Positions 48,101 through 61,701 of a stretch of DNA of 64,000 nt are shown here, in pieces. This DNA comes from Polydactylus sextarius. Lineage: Eukaryota; Chordata; Actinopteri; Polynemidae. How positions within the stretch are numbered: the stretch's first letter is position 1; each line of letters opens with the position of its first letter. Where the stretch lies: the NCBI GenBank assembly GCA_016801845.1, contig CM028912.1, positions 2,767,001-2,831,000 on the forward strand, read 5' to 3'. The translations under genes and the position numbers were made by a program. Below the pieces are notes generated by a model. It was not told the DNA's origin, did not search any database, and was given only the letters and a program-made list of their open reading frames with translations.

Positions 48101-49279
48101 CCTGTGACGGCAGCATTGTTCTTTCAGGGCTGAGCAGCGTGCACAGACGGAGGCTGGGGGAGGATTAAACTCATTCACCCCCACCAACACACACACACAC
48201 ACAGAAACACACACACACACACACACACACACAAGATTCCTGATAATGCAGCAGCATCAGTCACAGGTTGCCAGACAGGATGTTTGAGGAGTCAGCAGAA
48301 ATATGACAATGACACAGGAAACTGAGTTTTTCTCTGTGACTGCGCAGTTTAGAAAAATATTCAGTGTTGATTTTTTAATGACAGAGATCAATCTACTCTA
48401 TATTCTAAGTAAATGACGTACATAAAACAAGATGTTTTACAGTGATATTAAACTATTACATCATCATATCACAATGTAAAATAAACTGTTTTGTTCTTTA
48501 GAAGTTGAGTTAATGAGATCAAACTTCATGTTGGTTTTTTTACAGGAACCCTCTGATATTAGTTTCGTAGTTAAGTTTTATCAGTCACTACTATGAATAT
48601 TTAATATTATTTCTGAATTAATGTTGTTTTTGGAGCTTTTTAACATTTGATTTTCTTGTTTCAAATGTTGAAAATAATGAACCACTGCTCCACTGAACTA
48701 TAGAGACTTCAGCTGATATAATATAAAGAATATTAATTATTAAATATTTAATAATCTTAGACTAAAATCAGCTGTATGTGCATTAATAGAAGAATTCACA
48801 TACTTATGAGTTTAGGCAGATTTTTGACCACATAAAACTAAGTTTTTTTATTTTTTTGTCCGTATTTTACTGAACAAACCTCAACTGTTTTTTAAAACAA
48901 TAAATATAGTAAAATACAAGATGTATATTTGGTCTTTAACTGCACTTATTATATACAGACTATTTCTATTTAATATAAACATATATTAGAAGTCTAATCA
49001 CCTTCATCTGGGATCAGTTGATCTTTATCTTTGTGTTACAGACTTAATGCAACGATCTTGTCTTTTTCTGTGGCTGGAAAAAATGTTGCGCTTTGTCACA
49101 GTTTTCAGCTCCACTCATATATAGAAAGACTAGTTCATCTCCTAACCTCTGTAGGTGTAAAGGGGGTGGGTATCAAGTCTTTCCATAGCGAGCAGATGCT
49201 GAGCCTCCACCTCAGTGACCCAGGCTGCCTGCACTCTGTCTATCTCTGTATGTGTCATGATCCAGGGTTACCCCCTTGG

Positions 49280-49321
<42 letters not shown>

Positions 49322-51091
49322 GGGGTCGTATGGAGGGATGAGCTCCCTCGAGGCCAGACCGGGGGACCGAGCAGTCCCTCAGGGCCCGAAGGCCGAGCGG
49401 CTGCCATTTGCTGGCTGAGCCCAGCAGCGAACCAGTCTGCCACTCCAGTGACCGGCTGGAAGGAGGAGGAGGGGGCAAAGAGGCTAGGGGAGGGGGTATA
49501 TATGAGCAGTGGGGGCAACAGATGCATGCTGAAGCCACAGGGGACCTCCGTGAAAGTATCTTTCTCCTCCTCCTCCAGTATCACTCTCCTGCAACTGGTG
49601 GCGTCCAGATTCGTCCTCAGAAACACATTTCACCACTGTCTGTCATGTGACCTCCAGGAGGGGGGGTAGCTCTCACTTTCACCTCTGATTTGAGCAGACT
49701 GGTTCTGCTCAGACACCTCACAGACCTGAACATAGCACCACTGATCATCAGTAAACACACCAGTCTCTAATTGGTTTGGTCTTAATTAAACTGAAGTGAA
49801 ATTCAAGTTCTTATGTCGCAGGAGAACCCCAAGGAATCCCCCAAACAAACCCTCTCAGTCTCTATTTCACTAAACACACTTCACAATTTAAATCTACACT
49901 AACACCTTATCAAGTGAACAATACATCTATAAAATAACACCAGGGAAATGTTGACACATTGAACAATGACTGTTGTCTGAATGAAATATTTTTACTTTCA
50001 ACTTGTGAAAGTCACCAGATTTAAGCTCCAGACAAAAGAACAAAACCATTACAGGTACTTTTGAAACTGAAATTGAGCATTTCAGTCACATACAGACACT
50101 TGTTATTGTTTCTACTAGACGAACAGACTTTCACAATATGAAAATGATTTATAATGAAACAAGATCAAAAACACTGTGACCTCTGACCAACCAGGTCTTA
50201 ACATGATATGCAATACTCTGGCTAACCAACGAGAAACTCATGTTAACAATAATTTACAGCCACTTACCACACAGCTCCAAGAAAAACAGCCAGGGCAAAA
50301 AAAAAAAAAAAAAAAAAAAACAGAGAAAAACTCCAAACTACAATTTTTCTCCTGAGTCGAGTCGACGCTTGATCATCCCAGACGCAAAGTACAAAGTAAG
50401 AAAAACCTCAAAGAGAGATTTGATTTTCCAGGGATGGCGCTGATAAAATAAAATTCCTTTTTAAAGCAATAAATAAATAAATAAATATATAAATAAAGTT
50501 AAATTTCAATATCCACTAGAGTTGGAAAAAGTAAAGCTGTGAATCCAACTGAGAATGAGCCAAAAAAGAGAAAGAAAGAAAAAAAAAAAGCATTTCCTGA
50601 TCGAGTTTTAACAGAAATCCTGAGATTACCCTTCAAGTTCTCCTTTTTGGTTGAGAAGCAGAGAGCCTGAGTGTCCTGAGGCTGCAGGTTCAACAGTGAG
50701 ACTGACAACAGATGGAGTGAAAGGCATCAACCATCCCCTCGTCACTCTGAGTCTGATGCCCACTGACCAATACGAAGGCAGCAACACCACAACACCACAG
50801 ACACCCACACGTCTCACTTTCCTGTTCCTCACCACAGCTTGTTCTGCACACACACCGATCACCACCAATAAAAAGGGACACTAAGATAAGCTAGGATGAC
50901 TCCACCCCCCAGTCCCCCCACCCCCAAAAACCTCACACACACAGACACACACACACACACACACACACCAGCCCATCCGCCGGCTTGAGCCATGAATGGA
51001 CGAGAAGGCGTGAGTTGACAATGGTGAGTAGGGGGACACAAAAGAAGGCCCTCGGCAGGCAGCTGCACACAGACACACCATACTTAGAGCC

Positions 51092-51132
<41 letters not shown>

Positions 51133-53035
51133 AGAGAGAGATACACAAGGAGAAAGAACGAGTGAAAAAAAAAAAATAGGACCCAGAATTGAGGCTTGCG
51201 GAGCACCTGGCACACTGGGGACGGCTGCCGCCCTCACCCTCTTTGTTTCATGGGTGGGGGGATTGGTTTGACTCAGACAATGAGACAAATTATGTTAAAA
51301 AAAATAGCGTGTGTGTTCCCAAAATGGATGTTAGAAGAGAGAGTGTGTGTGTGTGTGTGTGTGTATGATAGAAAGTTAGCAGGTGGGGAAGGAAGCTGTG
51401 GAAAAAAGGCAGAAGAGGCAGAAACGGAAAGTTGGGAAAAGAGAAAAAAAGAAATTGTAGGGTTTCATTGTTCAGGACACGGTTCTGGGAAAATGGCGGC
51501 GGGAGGGGTTCTACTTTTAGGCTCAGAAGAGATTAGAAACAAAGACTGTCTGTCTGTCAGTCCGGACTTAAACAGCTCCCAGTCACCAGACCATTTTACC
51601 TTTAGCAGGGAGTTTTGTTTTTTTTTACTCCGCCAATAGAACAAAACATGATTTAACCGTCAGAGTTGTACACCAAAATAACCTGTCAAGAAGAAATTGA
51701 ATCCTCATCTAATTATGCATACAAATTTAGCGTGACTGCCAAAATTAAGCAAATTACAGAGCATTACTTTACCAAATGGAAGAGGCTACTCCACAGTTTA
51801 TGAACAAAATTCATTAATCAGATGTGGGGACATAAATTTTGAAGTTGGATTCATCCTCTGGGAACCATAAATGTCTTTCGAAGGGATCACAGCAATCTGT
51901 CCAATCATTGTGGAGATTTCAGACGTGTTGTTGAAGTGGATCAAAGTGATAAATCAACCAATATTTTCATCAATAAAAATGCTTTTTTTTTCCTACTTTT
52001 TTTACAGAAAATTTTAAACCTTTAACTTCATATAAAATCCAAATTTATAACATCTTTATAACATAAAATCATATCATATCTTTTGTGTTTGTGTTAAGTT
52101 GGTTTATAATATTTAATATTGATGTTATGACTGCGTGTTTCAGTCTATATAGAAATTCAATATTTAAAATGGTGAAATGATTCCAACCTCTGATTCATTA
52201 CCAGCTTTTGAATTTACAGTTTGACCTTCAGATAATTTCTTTTCTTTTCCTCAGGGCGGTGAAGCGCATCATGTTTCCAGTTTGAACAAAAAACCAGTGA
52301 AAAGTTTAAAAGACTGACAGCAGAACATGTAGAGGCGCAGAGATGAGATCCTCACGTCTAAACGACATAAAGGAGAACTGATTTGTGGAAGTTGTCAGTC
52401 TTAAGTCATGAAGATTGCAGAGATCTGTTAAAACCAGATCCTAAAAGGTCATAGACATGTTTGTTTAAAAGCTGTCTCTGTTTCCTGGGGTTCAGATTTT
52501 CCAGACAAAAAAACCCTTTCACTCTGTCACTAATGCTACATGTGTGTCTGTGTATGTCTGTTTTTATTTCAACTTTATATTATTCTGATTACGCCAATCA
52601 ACTTTTGGCAAATAACACTGACTGTTCGTGCCCTTTTTTGGCAGCGAACAGGCCTTTTTTTTATATGTGTGCATCTAAATTTATGACTTCAAAAGCAGCC
52701 AAGTTTCTTCTGGAAAGCCCAGGCCAGAACATGCAAATCTTCACAGTGTAGTTTCCATTTTGTTATAGTCAAGCTCCAACATTACACTCATCAGGTTTGG
52801 ACACTCATGTAGAGTTGTTATGGTACCTGTCTTTTGATATTGTGTATGCAAATTAGGGCTCTATGGAACGAAGTGTCAGGTTTCAACCACATACAGTTGG
52901 CAAGACCAGTTCTGGGTTAGTAGATAAAAACCTACCTGTAACTGCTACGACCTTTGTCAGATCAAAGGCAAAGATGTGTAGATGTATTTCTTTAAATGTA
53001 TGTGGTGACACACAGGAATTAATACAACGCTGTCG

Positions 53036-53070
<35 letters not shown>

Positions 53071-53399
53071 GAGGAAAATATTGTCACAGTGCAGTAAATC
53101 ACATGCACTTGAAGTAAACCGTGTTAGTATTTTCTCATATTTCAAAATCAGAGCTCGGCTTCCTCAGTGTAAACCACACAAGGCCGATAAGAACTCGGTG
53201 GAAATAAAAGCCGCATTTTACATTTTATTCCATTTTATTTTTTAAGTATTTTATTATTTTATTAAGTATTTCTGCAAAGTCATTGCTCTTTTCGATATAT
53301 TTTTATTTTATTCTAACATGCATATTAATTCATTTTGTAAACTAAACTCTAGAACTAAAATCTATACACACTTTAGAAACTGCTTTAAAGAAAGAGAGC
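45162..53399. other. Gene-poor upstream region of zc3h12c
   Basis: No coding exon is supportable. Microsatellites include (AC)n at 48186-48232, (GT)n at 49282-49318, (AC)n at 50935-50969 and 51096-51126, and (CA)n at 53038-53068. Several short GC-richer islands stand out (about 47860-48180, 49140-49640, 50640-50900, 51180-51280, 51480-51515). They may hold zc3h12c 5' UTR exons, promoter or enhancer DNA, but I cannot assign them. A tatata element sits at 49496-49503 on the plus strand. Confidence 0.5.
49282..49318. repeat. (GT)n microsatellite
   Basis: Pure GT tract inside a GC-rich island upstream of zc3h12c. Confidence 0.9.
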
Positions 53400-53738
53400 A
53401 CATATTACACCCGTTTTAAAGTCTCTGCACTGACTTCCTGTGTGTTAATCGATTCATTTTAAGATTCTTTAACTGTTTTTTAAGACTCTTAATGGTTTTA
53501 GTCTAAAGGGTTATAAACCTCCTAAAGCCCCCAGGTCTTCACTAGTCTTTTATTAATTCCTAAAGTGAGGACTACAACATACGAAGAAGCATCATTTAGT
53601 CACGTTGGTCCTCGTCTGTCAGCTGTGTAGCTGTTTTATTTCATCTTTGCTGTTTTTATTACTTAAGTAAATCTCTTTGTGCTACATATTTTTCTATGAA
53701 AAGTGCTGTACAGATAAAGTCTGATTGATTGATTAAAA
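53400..53738 (+). mobile_element. Degraded LINE 3' end
   Basis: In one plus-strand frame the region reads like the C-terminal part of a fish LINE reverse transcriptase (a PVLKSLH-LPV type segment, with stops). It ends in AAAAGTGCTGTACAGATAAA followed by a short (TGAT)n tail, a typical LINE 3' terminus. Multiply broken and old. Confidence 0.6.
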
Positions 53739-56344
53739 ATTATTAGCTTCATCCAACATTTGTTCAACTCTTCATGAAGCTTCAAAGTGAACAAACATCT
53801 ATTAATCTGGTTTGTGTGTTTCCGCTGTGGGTGGCCACTAAACGACTGCCAAATTAAAAAAACAAAGGAAGCTTAGTAAACCAGAATGTACAGGCATCAC
53901 AATGCTAAAAATACAATCAATCAAACAGTTAATTTATCACATTACAGTCATTTCATTACTGATTTTCCTCTCCAGCCTCTCGAGCTCCACCACCACCCCC
54001 TCCACCCTGCTCCACCCTGACTTGCAGTGACTCCTTAATTGGGGCTCAGCTGACAGGTTTTCCCCTCGGGGGAGCAGGATCCATGTGGACCATCTGCTTC
54101 TAGTCGCAGGATGAACAGGTGTCCTGCTCCCCGCCGCCTGACTGCACCTCGCCGAGCTTCTCGGACGCAGCAGAGAACAGCGCTGCACGGTGCCGTGTAG
54201 CTGCTGTTTACACACAAGATAAATCTGGTCGTTGTGTTTTGACCCTAACCTCAAACAAGAGAGGAAACGTACGGAAATATCAACCACACTGACACAGAAA
54301 CACAGAGTCACTAACTCTTTTTATCTGTGTTCTTTTTAACATTTTTCTAAAACTAACTGCTTGTTTGCAGCTTTGGTAAATTACTTGATTTGGCTCTTTC
54401 CTATTTTATTTTCATCTTTTCGGAGCCAAGCACATCCCACTTCAGATTCTGATGAAGTTTTCACATAAATAAACTTTTTAGTGTCAGCAGTTTGTTTGTG
54501 TTGTTATTTGACTGCAAGTGGTTGAAGAGGAACTAAGATGCTACAAATATATACAAATATGACAAATAATGAAACTAATAGAGGCAACGGTTTGCACTTC
54601 TACAGAAGAGGGACAGTTGATTGGTTCAATACATGTTGGAAGTTTATCATTCATCTTAAAAGGACGATTGATAAAGATAAGTGATTCTGTTGTAGTTGGA
54701 GTTTTTCCTGTTAAAAACATCTAGATCTTAATCAGCCCACCTGCTGTGAGCTCATAGCTGCTGAACGACCAGGACTTGTTCCACATTTCATATTTATGAA
54801 ACAGTGACAGCATGTTTCATAACGGTTTCTTACAAAAACATAATTGATGAAAAGAGAGTAGGTGTAGAGATAATTCAGAGCAGTGGAGGAACAGCAGGAG
54901 CAGAGGCTGCAGCAGCTCGACCTGCGGCCCACTGGGTAAACACTGATCCCCTTAACAAGGCCGGAGAGGTGGACGCAGGCAGGAGAGGAGGTTGACCAGC
55001 TGGTATCGTCCACACACACTTTACAGGCATAAAGCTCCACTAACAGCCCCCACACATGCTCCTACCTATGAAGAGGGAAGCCAAACAAACCGGACCAGAC
55101 CACATGGTGTGTGTAAGTGTGTGTATGTGTGTGTGTGTGTGTAAGGGGGTGGGGTTGGGACGGGGTCATCAGACTTTGAAGACACAAAAGAGTGGCCTTA
55201 GGCCCAATGGCCTCTGGGTCACTTAAGGAGGCAAGAAGGCAGCATGAAAACATGTGCGCACACACACACACACACACCACCTGCTGTTCGCCCGGGCTCG
55301 TGTTTGTTGTAATGAAGATAGAGTGATTCAGCAGCTACACAAAGCGACACACATTGCTGGGATTTACCACATAACTCAGACCAATAAAACCTCCAGCAAC
55401 CTGGTCAGTGTGTTTGTTATGAAGAGGAATGTAGGATTCAGCAGAGTAACATCTACAGAAGACCAGAACTCAAAGTTGTTCATTCTATAATCAGAAAAAC
55501 AAATTTCATGACTTGCAACATGCAAATGTGTGTTGACTCATTGCGATAATTTGGCAAATGATTTGTAACTGATTAAAGCTGCACCGCTGGTTAACTGTCC
55601 GAGTGTTGGGAGTTTCCCTGCCGGCTTTTTAACGGTTTCTATCACATCGTCAGGGGGGTTAAAGATGTCTCAGACTACTTTAGTGACTTTTTTTTTTTTT
55701 TTTAACCAGCCTGAGGGTCCGAAAAAAATAAAATAAAATAAACTTCTAATCTGCATTAAAACATTGTTGATGTGAGCTCAGAGAGCAGGAGAGAAGTGAA
55801 CTGATACAGTCCTAATGTGACACCAGGCAGAAATGACAGCATCAACATGATCATTACTTCCAACAACAGTTTTAAAACCACATCCTCAATTTTACACTCT
55901 GACCATACAAGGTTCTGCCATGTACTGTGATCTCAAACGTCTGTTGGAAAATCTGTAAAAGCACCAGGTGTTTTCCAGCACAATGACACACAAATGTGTC
56001 ACACAAAGACGGGTTGAAAGCTACTTTACGTCTTTTTGGACGAGTTCAGAATCTTTTCCGATCAAATCGCTGACCTCTGATTAGTGGACGACCTCCTCTG
56101 CTTCCTGAGCTGCAGCTGCCTATTGTTCAGAAATACTTTAACAAGTCTTGTTCTGCTTCTCTTTTTAGTCACACTTAGCTCTACTTGGATTCCTGGAGCT
56201 TTAATCTTTAAGAAGCTTGAGTCACAAAGAGAAAATCAGAAAAATCCTCATGAAGAGAAAAGATAAAAGCCGTAAATGGAAACATCATTGACAGAAATTC
56301 ACAGCTCTATAGTTATGATGAGATGTCATTTCATTCATAAACCG

Positions 56345-56379
<35 letters not shown>

Positions 56380-57569
56380 CAACATGCACACTCATGTTCT
56401 CTTTCTGTGTCACACTCAAATTCACAGCTCCCTGATTAAGTCATGACAGATCGTCCCCACAGGGCCTGGCCTATTGAGGCCTATTGGAAGAGTTTGTGTG
56501 TGCGTTTGTGTGTCTTTTATAGCAAATTTCCATCCACATTTCCATATATCCTGCCACATGCGTGTGTGTGTGTGCGTCTGACTCTGTGCAGGTGCGTGAA
56601 AGTGTGTGTGTGACATCAGGGCGAGTGCCAGGTCAGAGGGGTCAGAGAGAAACAAAAGCACGGAGCAGCTCCCAGCTGCCGGGCCAAACATCATCCTGCA
56701 AAACCCCTCCACCCCTCCTCCACCCCTCCACCCCCTCCCATTACTCCCCACTGCACACCCTTCTTCTGCTTTTCAATGGGAGCGTGCCGCTGTGTCCTGC
56801 TTTTGCTGACACATGCACATTTACACACAAACGCACAGACGCACACATGTCCCGCCTGGCGGTCCACCGTCACGTCTCGGCCTCACCGCAGCAGGCGAGG
56901 GGGGTAGAAGGGCACATGGGGACATATGCAGAGCAGAGCATGGATGGATGAAAATACACCACCCTGACTCTGAACATCTAAACACCTCAGCTTCCAGAAA
57001 TAATACTCACTTTACACGTCTACATTTTTTAACACCACAGACTCAAAGTTCATGTCCAGACTCTTGAATTTGTTACAGGTTTTATGTATCAGACATACTC
57101 TGACTATGAAGTAGATGTTAAGACTGTGGTCACCACTGACCGAGCTGCTGCAAGCTTTTTAACACAAGTAGCAAACAGGAAAGTCAAGAGTGGATGTAGT
57201 GGAAAAAAAAAAAACAATGAAATATGCAAACATGTTAATTTTGACTTTTTTGCATCAGAATATTTACAAAAGACCTTAAGGTTGGATTTAAATACAGTGT
57301 TTCATTAAAGTAAAACAAAAGTTTAAAGTTTGATTTAATAGACAAGTCATTGTCGACATTGTTTACGTAGCCACATGTTTGATTGTCATCTTTAAACCAG
57401 AGGTCGATAGAGTCGATCTCATCTCTCACAGCGACTGCAGGTTATTGTGTTTCAGGAGCAACTCAACCTGTCTCAGAGAACAAGGCGATGACATGTAACT
57501 GTGAAACACCAAATAGCTCAGTGTGTTTCAACAGTCAAGACGTTCACTTTGCATATAAGCACAACCAAC

Positions 57570-57619
<50 letters not shown>

Positions 57620-59080
57620 TGTCTTCAGAGGTTTCTGTTTCTTTCTGCAGAAACAACCGAACATCACTTCATTAAAAATTTGTGTTTATATTAAATCATG
57701 TCTTTTATCCTCATATAAAATGTAGTGTAGTAAATTTAGTTCTACATTATATCTTCTTCAATCTTTAATTCATTTACTTTAAGTTATAACTTCCAAAGCT
57801 TTGACACTGAACTGTGATTAAAAAAAAAAAAAAAAACTGACCAACAGACAATTAGAAATAATTACAATTAATTAACTAAGTTCACATTTAGCTGATTTTG
57901 TTTCACCAAATAACTTTTGGTGTTTTAGTTTCAAACGGAGCTGGAGTTTTATTTAAACCTATTGTATTAATATTTAGCTGTTGCTCAACTTATCAGACCT
58001 TGTCCAACACGTTTTCATCTCTGTAGTGACATTTCTGTTGCACTTGATAGTTGACAGTGTCGTGTATGAGAATAAAATGATAAACGTTTAATCATAAATT
58101 ATACCTACTTTTACGCGGCATCCATCTCGTTGTGACTCAGACATCCATCACACAGAGACCGCGACCAGGTGGAGAAACACCAGCAGCTTCAGCGCATCCA
58201 GGGAGAAGCTGCCGTTTAAATAAACAGCCGAAGAACAAGTCAGAAACTGACGTGTGTGTGCGTAGTGTGTGTGTGTGTGGTGTGTGTGTGTGTGGTCACT
58301 CTCCACTACCTGTCTGACTGTCTCCACCTAGCGGCCACGACCCGCATCTGCGTCTTTTGCGTCTGTGGGTGTTTCTGCTGCGTCATGTTTTATTGTCTCA
58401 TTCAACTCAGGAAACAAATAGTTTTTTTTAAAATCTTTTTTTCTTTTTTGTTTCACTTTTCATGAAGTTTTGCATGTATCATGACGCCATGATGTGCACA
58501 CACACACACGTAAAGAGGTAAAGTAATAATGTAAATTATAAACAGAGAAATAAGTTGTAGTAACTGTATTAATCATTTCTTTGTGATAATTAAGAACATG
58601 TAGTATAAGAGCATTTAGTTTTCTTTTCTTTTTTTCTTGTATCTGTCAAAAAATAATGATGGCTAAATGATTTTTTTTTTGTTTTATTTGTAATGACAGA
58701 TTTTTTTTTTACCTACCTGCTTATAAGTTGAATGAAAATTTAAAAAAAAAAAAAAGAAGAAAGAAAGAAAGAAATTTTCTCAGCCAAGCCCCGAGAAAGA
58801 AAAAAGAAAGAAATCTACTGTTACCTGTCAGAGTTTTCTTCACATATTGAAACAAAAGGGAGACTTAATCACTTTCAGCTTATTTCCTACTTATCTACAC
58901 TGGTATCAAGTAGGTGCTTGTGCACATGTTGCTTTTGGTGAAATATTAAATTTTTTCTCCAGCGATCAATACATTTAGATGAGATTTTTGTACAAGACGA
59001 TAACTGCAGTTGGACAAACTTCACAACTGCATGACATCAAAAAACAGTTTAAGTTCAATATGAAAAGGTTCATTTTCTCC
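53739..59080. other. Gene-free stretch with simple repeats
   Basis: No exon found. Contains (GT)n at 55106-55142, (CA)n at 56349-56377, (GT)n at 57570-57616 and GC-richer islands at about 54880-55060 and 56420-56950. Some TG-rich open frames are simple-repeat artefacts. Confidence 0.55.
57570..57616. repeat. (GT)n microsatellite
   Basis: Pure GT tract of about 46 bp. Confidence 0.9.
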
Positions 59081-59082
59081 CC

Positions 59083-59702
59083 TTCCCTCTCTCAGAAGTT
59101 CACAGAAGACACAGCCGTCATGGGGTGTATCAGAGACGATGAGGAGGAGGAATACAGAAGCCTGCTGAGGAACTTTGTTGTCTTGTGCCTCACAAACAAC
59201 CTGCAGCTCAACCCCTTAAAGACTAAGGAACTGGTCCTCGACTTTGGGGGGGACAGACCCCGTCCTAGACCAGTTCTGGTCATGTAGACCTACAAATATC
59301 TTGGGCTGTGTCTGGCCAACAAGCTGGACTGGACAAGCAACCCCAAGCAGCTCTACAAGAAGGCTCAGAGCAGGATGTACTTCCTGAGGAGACTTCGCTT
59401 CTTTAACATCTGCAGGAAGCTCCTGTGGATGTTTTACCAGTCTGTGGTCGCCAGTGTTGTCTCCTACGCTGTGGTGTGCTGGGACGGGAGCACATCAAAG
59501 GCTGATGTCTCCAGGCTGGAAAAGCAGATCAGGCAGACTGAAACTGCTGGGCATCCCTGACAACGACAGCCACCCTCTGCACACTGTCATCAGCAGCCAG
59601 AGAAGCCTGATAAGCAACAGGCTGCTCCTCCCAAAATCAAGAACCAACAGACTGAGAAACCCTTTGTCCCCCCCGTGCCTCAAACTCTTCAGCCTCAAGT
59701 AG
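59083..59702 (+). mobile_element. 5'-truncated LINE (L2/CR1-like RT C-terminus)
   Basis: The frame starting near 59083 encodes the late RT palm and thumb of a non-LTR retrotransposon: a degenerate FADD box (FTEDTAV), then NNLQLNPLKTKELVLDF, a YLGL motif, SRMYFLRRLR and QSVVASVVSYAVVCW. One TAG at 59285-59287 interrupts it and a frameshift lies near 59545, after which NRLRNPLSPPCLKLF continues in another frame. It has a short (TAAA)-rich tail. The upstream part of the ORF is missing, as expected for 5' truncation on insertion. Confidence 0.85.
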
Positions 59703-60338
59703 TAAGTAGATAAATAAATAAGTGAGACATAAGACAGTAGATAATAATATAAACATGCTTAAAATAGGGTTAAGTAGCAGATCGAAAAATAGAAAATCTA
59801 AAATAAGATTAAATGGAGGTTAATCAGTTAAATGCCAAATTTTCATCTTTCTAGGTTGGTGTTGGACACCTGGGGTCTTTTATTTTATCTTCTTGTGTGG
59901 TGTATGTGATTGAGCTTCAGTTTCTATTTTCATTCCCAGTAAATGTTTCCGACCTCAATATTTGTTAACAACTTGTTGATAGTAAATTGTCTGAGAAATC
60001 GTTGGCAGCCTGATGAGGGGAAATGGCTGTGTTTTTTTTGTTTTTTTTGTTTGTTTTTTTTTTTGTTTTCTTGCTCGTTGCATGAAATATTTAAAACTGA
60101 ATTAGTTTCTGGCTTCTTGGAAATCTGGAATATCTGTACTTTACCTAAGTTTTTTTTTTTTTTTTTTTTAAATTGTCAACTGTCAAATTTCAATTTTACT
60201 TCACTATATTTTCTAACTTAATTACATACTTTTACTATAATACATCAAATACATTAAATGGAATGTGATGTTTTCTCTATTGCTGTGGTTCACTAAGTCT
60301 AACATGAAAAAAGACAAATCTACTGATCTGAAATAACG

Positions 60339-60406
60339 TGAAGGGTGTTCCACATCGGCCTGTTGTTCAGGAAAATGATGAATCTGCTGATGTGGAACAC
60401 CCTTCA
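60339..60406 (+). ncRNA. Candidate small-RNA hairpin precursor
   Basis: The arms 60339-60359 and 60386-60406 pair over all 21 positions (20 Watson-Crick and one G-U on the plus strand) around a 26-nt loop. The 5' arm begins TGAAGGGTGTTCCACATC. Size and perfect stem fit a pre-miRNA or an siRNA-type hairpin. I do not recognise it as a known miRNA. It could equally be a short inverted duplication or MITE remnant. It lies about 1 kb past the 3' end of the IL-1R-like gene. Confidence 0.45.
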
Positions 60407-60742
60407 TGACCAGTTGTTATGAAAACCAGATGTTGGGTAAGTCTCATAAAACAGTGTTTTTAATAAACTCTCTGTTCACTTACTAAGTTATCAGTACTTA
60501 TGTTTAGTAGTTTATGTGTAGGGACCCTATTCATGCTACTGCTGAAGTGAAGTGTTAAAAATGACAATTTAGATACATTTGGCTGACTGCCCCATTTACT
60601 TTCATTGTTAACTATTGGGCTGTGTAAACAAAAGACGGTCAACTCAACAATAAATTACAACCAACATAAAATATCTTTTGAAGGGGTGTTTGACTTGTAT
60701 GTGTGGTGAAATAGACCGTGGCTTCAACTTACTCTGAACCAT

Positions 60743-60878
60743 CACTTAAGTACAGTAAATACCAGATACTTTAAGTTTAAGACTGACTTGAACATCATTC
60801 TCATTGTTGACTTGAACTTCTACATTTTTGGTTAAGTATATGAACTTCTACTCCAGTGGGACTTTCAGCTACTTTACA
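60743..60878 (-). repeat. Dispersed repeat, copy 2
   Basis: Reverse complement resembles 3130-3245 with several small indels; see that entry. No terminal inverted repeats or duplications were found. Confidence 0.55.
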
Positions 60879-61351
60879 CAGCATCGGTTATCCTTAGAAG
60901 ACATTAGTTAAGGAAATACAGTACTTGAAAACTATTATGGATCCACTGTAAACACACTTGATGATGTAATACATCACTTGAAAAGAGCACAGACAGTGCC
61001 ATAAGTTAAACGAGGAGACTGATCAAACGACCAACGCTGCATCTCCATCGGTCAGTGGGACACTGAAATCTTTTAAAAACCAAAAGCAACAGTATTAATG
61101 TTCAGAAAAACCCCTTCATTTTAATGTTGGTGGAAAAGAAATAGAGTCTACATTCAAAACTGATGTTGTGTGTTAGTCCCGGTGAATACCACAGTATTTC
61201 CAAGAAACAGCTGCAATTAAAAAGTAAACACAAGCAGCCGAATGAAAAAAGAGGTTTGAATCCATTTAGTGCTCAGATCCAGCCTGATATATGTGAACTC
61301 ATATCTATGTAATGTGAATCCTGGGTTTAGCAATGTTTCATGGCAAACAAA

Positions 61352-61357
61352 TTTAAT
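61352..61357 (-). terminator. Possible polyadenylation signal of the IL-1R-like gene
   Basis: ATTAAA on the minus strand about 90 nt past the stop codon. A common variant hexamer, but short AT motifs are frequent here. Confidence 0.3.
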
Positions 61358-61446
61358 CATGCATTAATATGAAGCAGCTGGTGCTCCTTATGTTTTTCTC
61401 TCTTAAGATACAGACTGGCCTTTCCTGGAAGTGTTGCACAAGCGTT

Positions 61447-61701
61447 TCAAACAACTGCATACTGTTGTGTTAAACATTTTCTAGCCGGTGTAGCAGGCAT
61501 TAAGTATCGCACTCTCTTCCAAAATCGCGAATTCCATGCAGCAGCACCACGTGAACCCTCTGGCCACTTCAAGGGGGCACTCTTGAGTATTAGGTGCTGT
61601 AAACCAGCAGGAAGGTGTTTATATCCTTGAGGCCCAGTGTCTCCCAGTTGGATCATAATCACACTTATCTCCCTCTGGACCAGTGCATGGTGGAGGCCCA
61701 C
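61447..61701 (-). CDS. IL-1R-like last exon (TIR box 3)
   Basis: 255 nt with stop; begins VGLHHALVQREISVIMIQ and has WNSRFWKRVRYLMP near its end. Acceptor attttcag. Confidence 0.93.
   Translation of the reverse strand: MGLHHALVQREISVIMIQLGDTGPQGYKHLPAGLQHLILKSAPLKWPEGSRGAAAWNSRFWKRVRYLMPATPARKCLTQQYAVV

Noticed and set aside
49496..49503. Core promoter (tatata) of an unannotated plus-strand gene
   Set aside because: No downstream coding exon on the plus strand could be found; kept only as part of the GC-rich island note.
51196..51639. 147-codon plus-strand ORF as a gene
   Set aside because: Composition is driven by a TG tract and A-rich runs; there is no domain, no splice context and no conserved motif.
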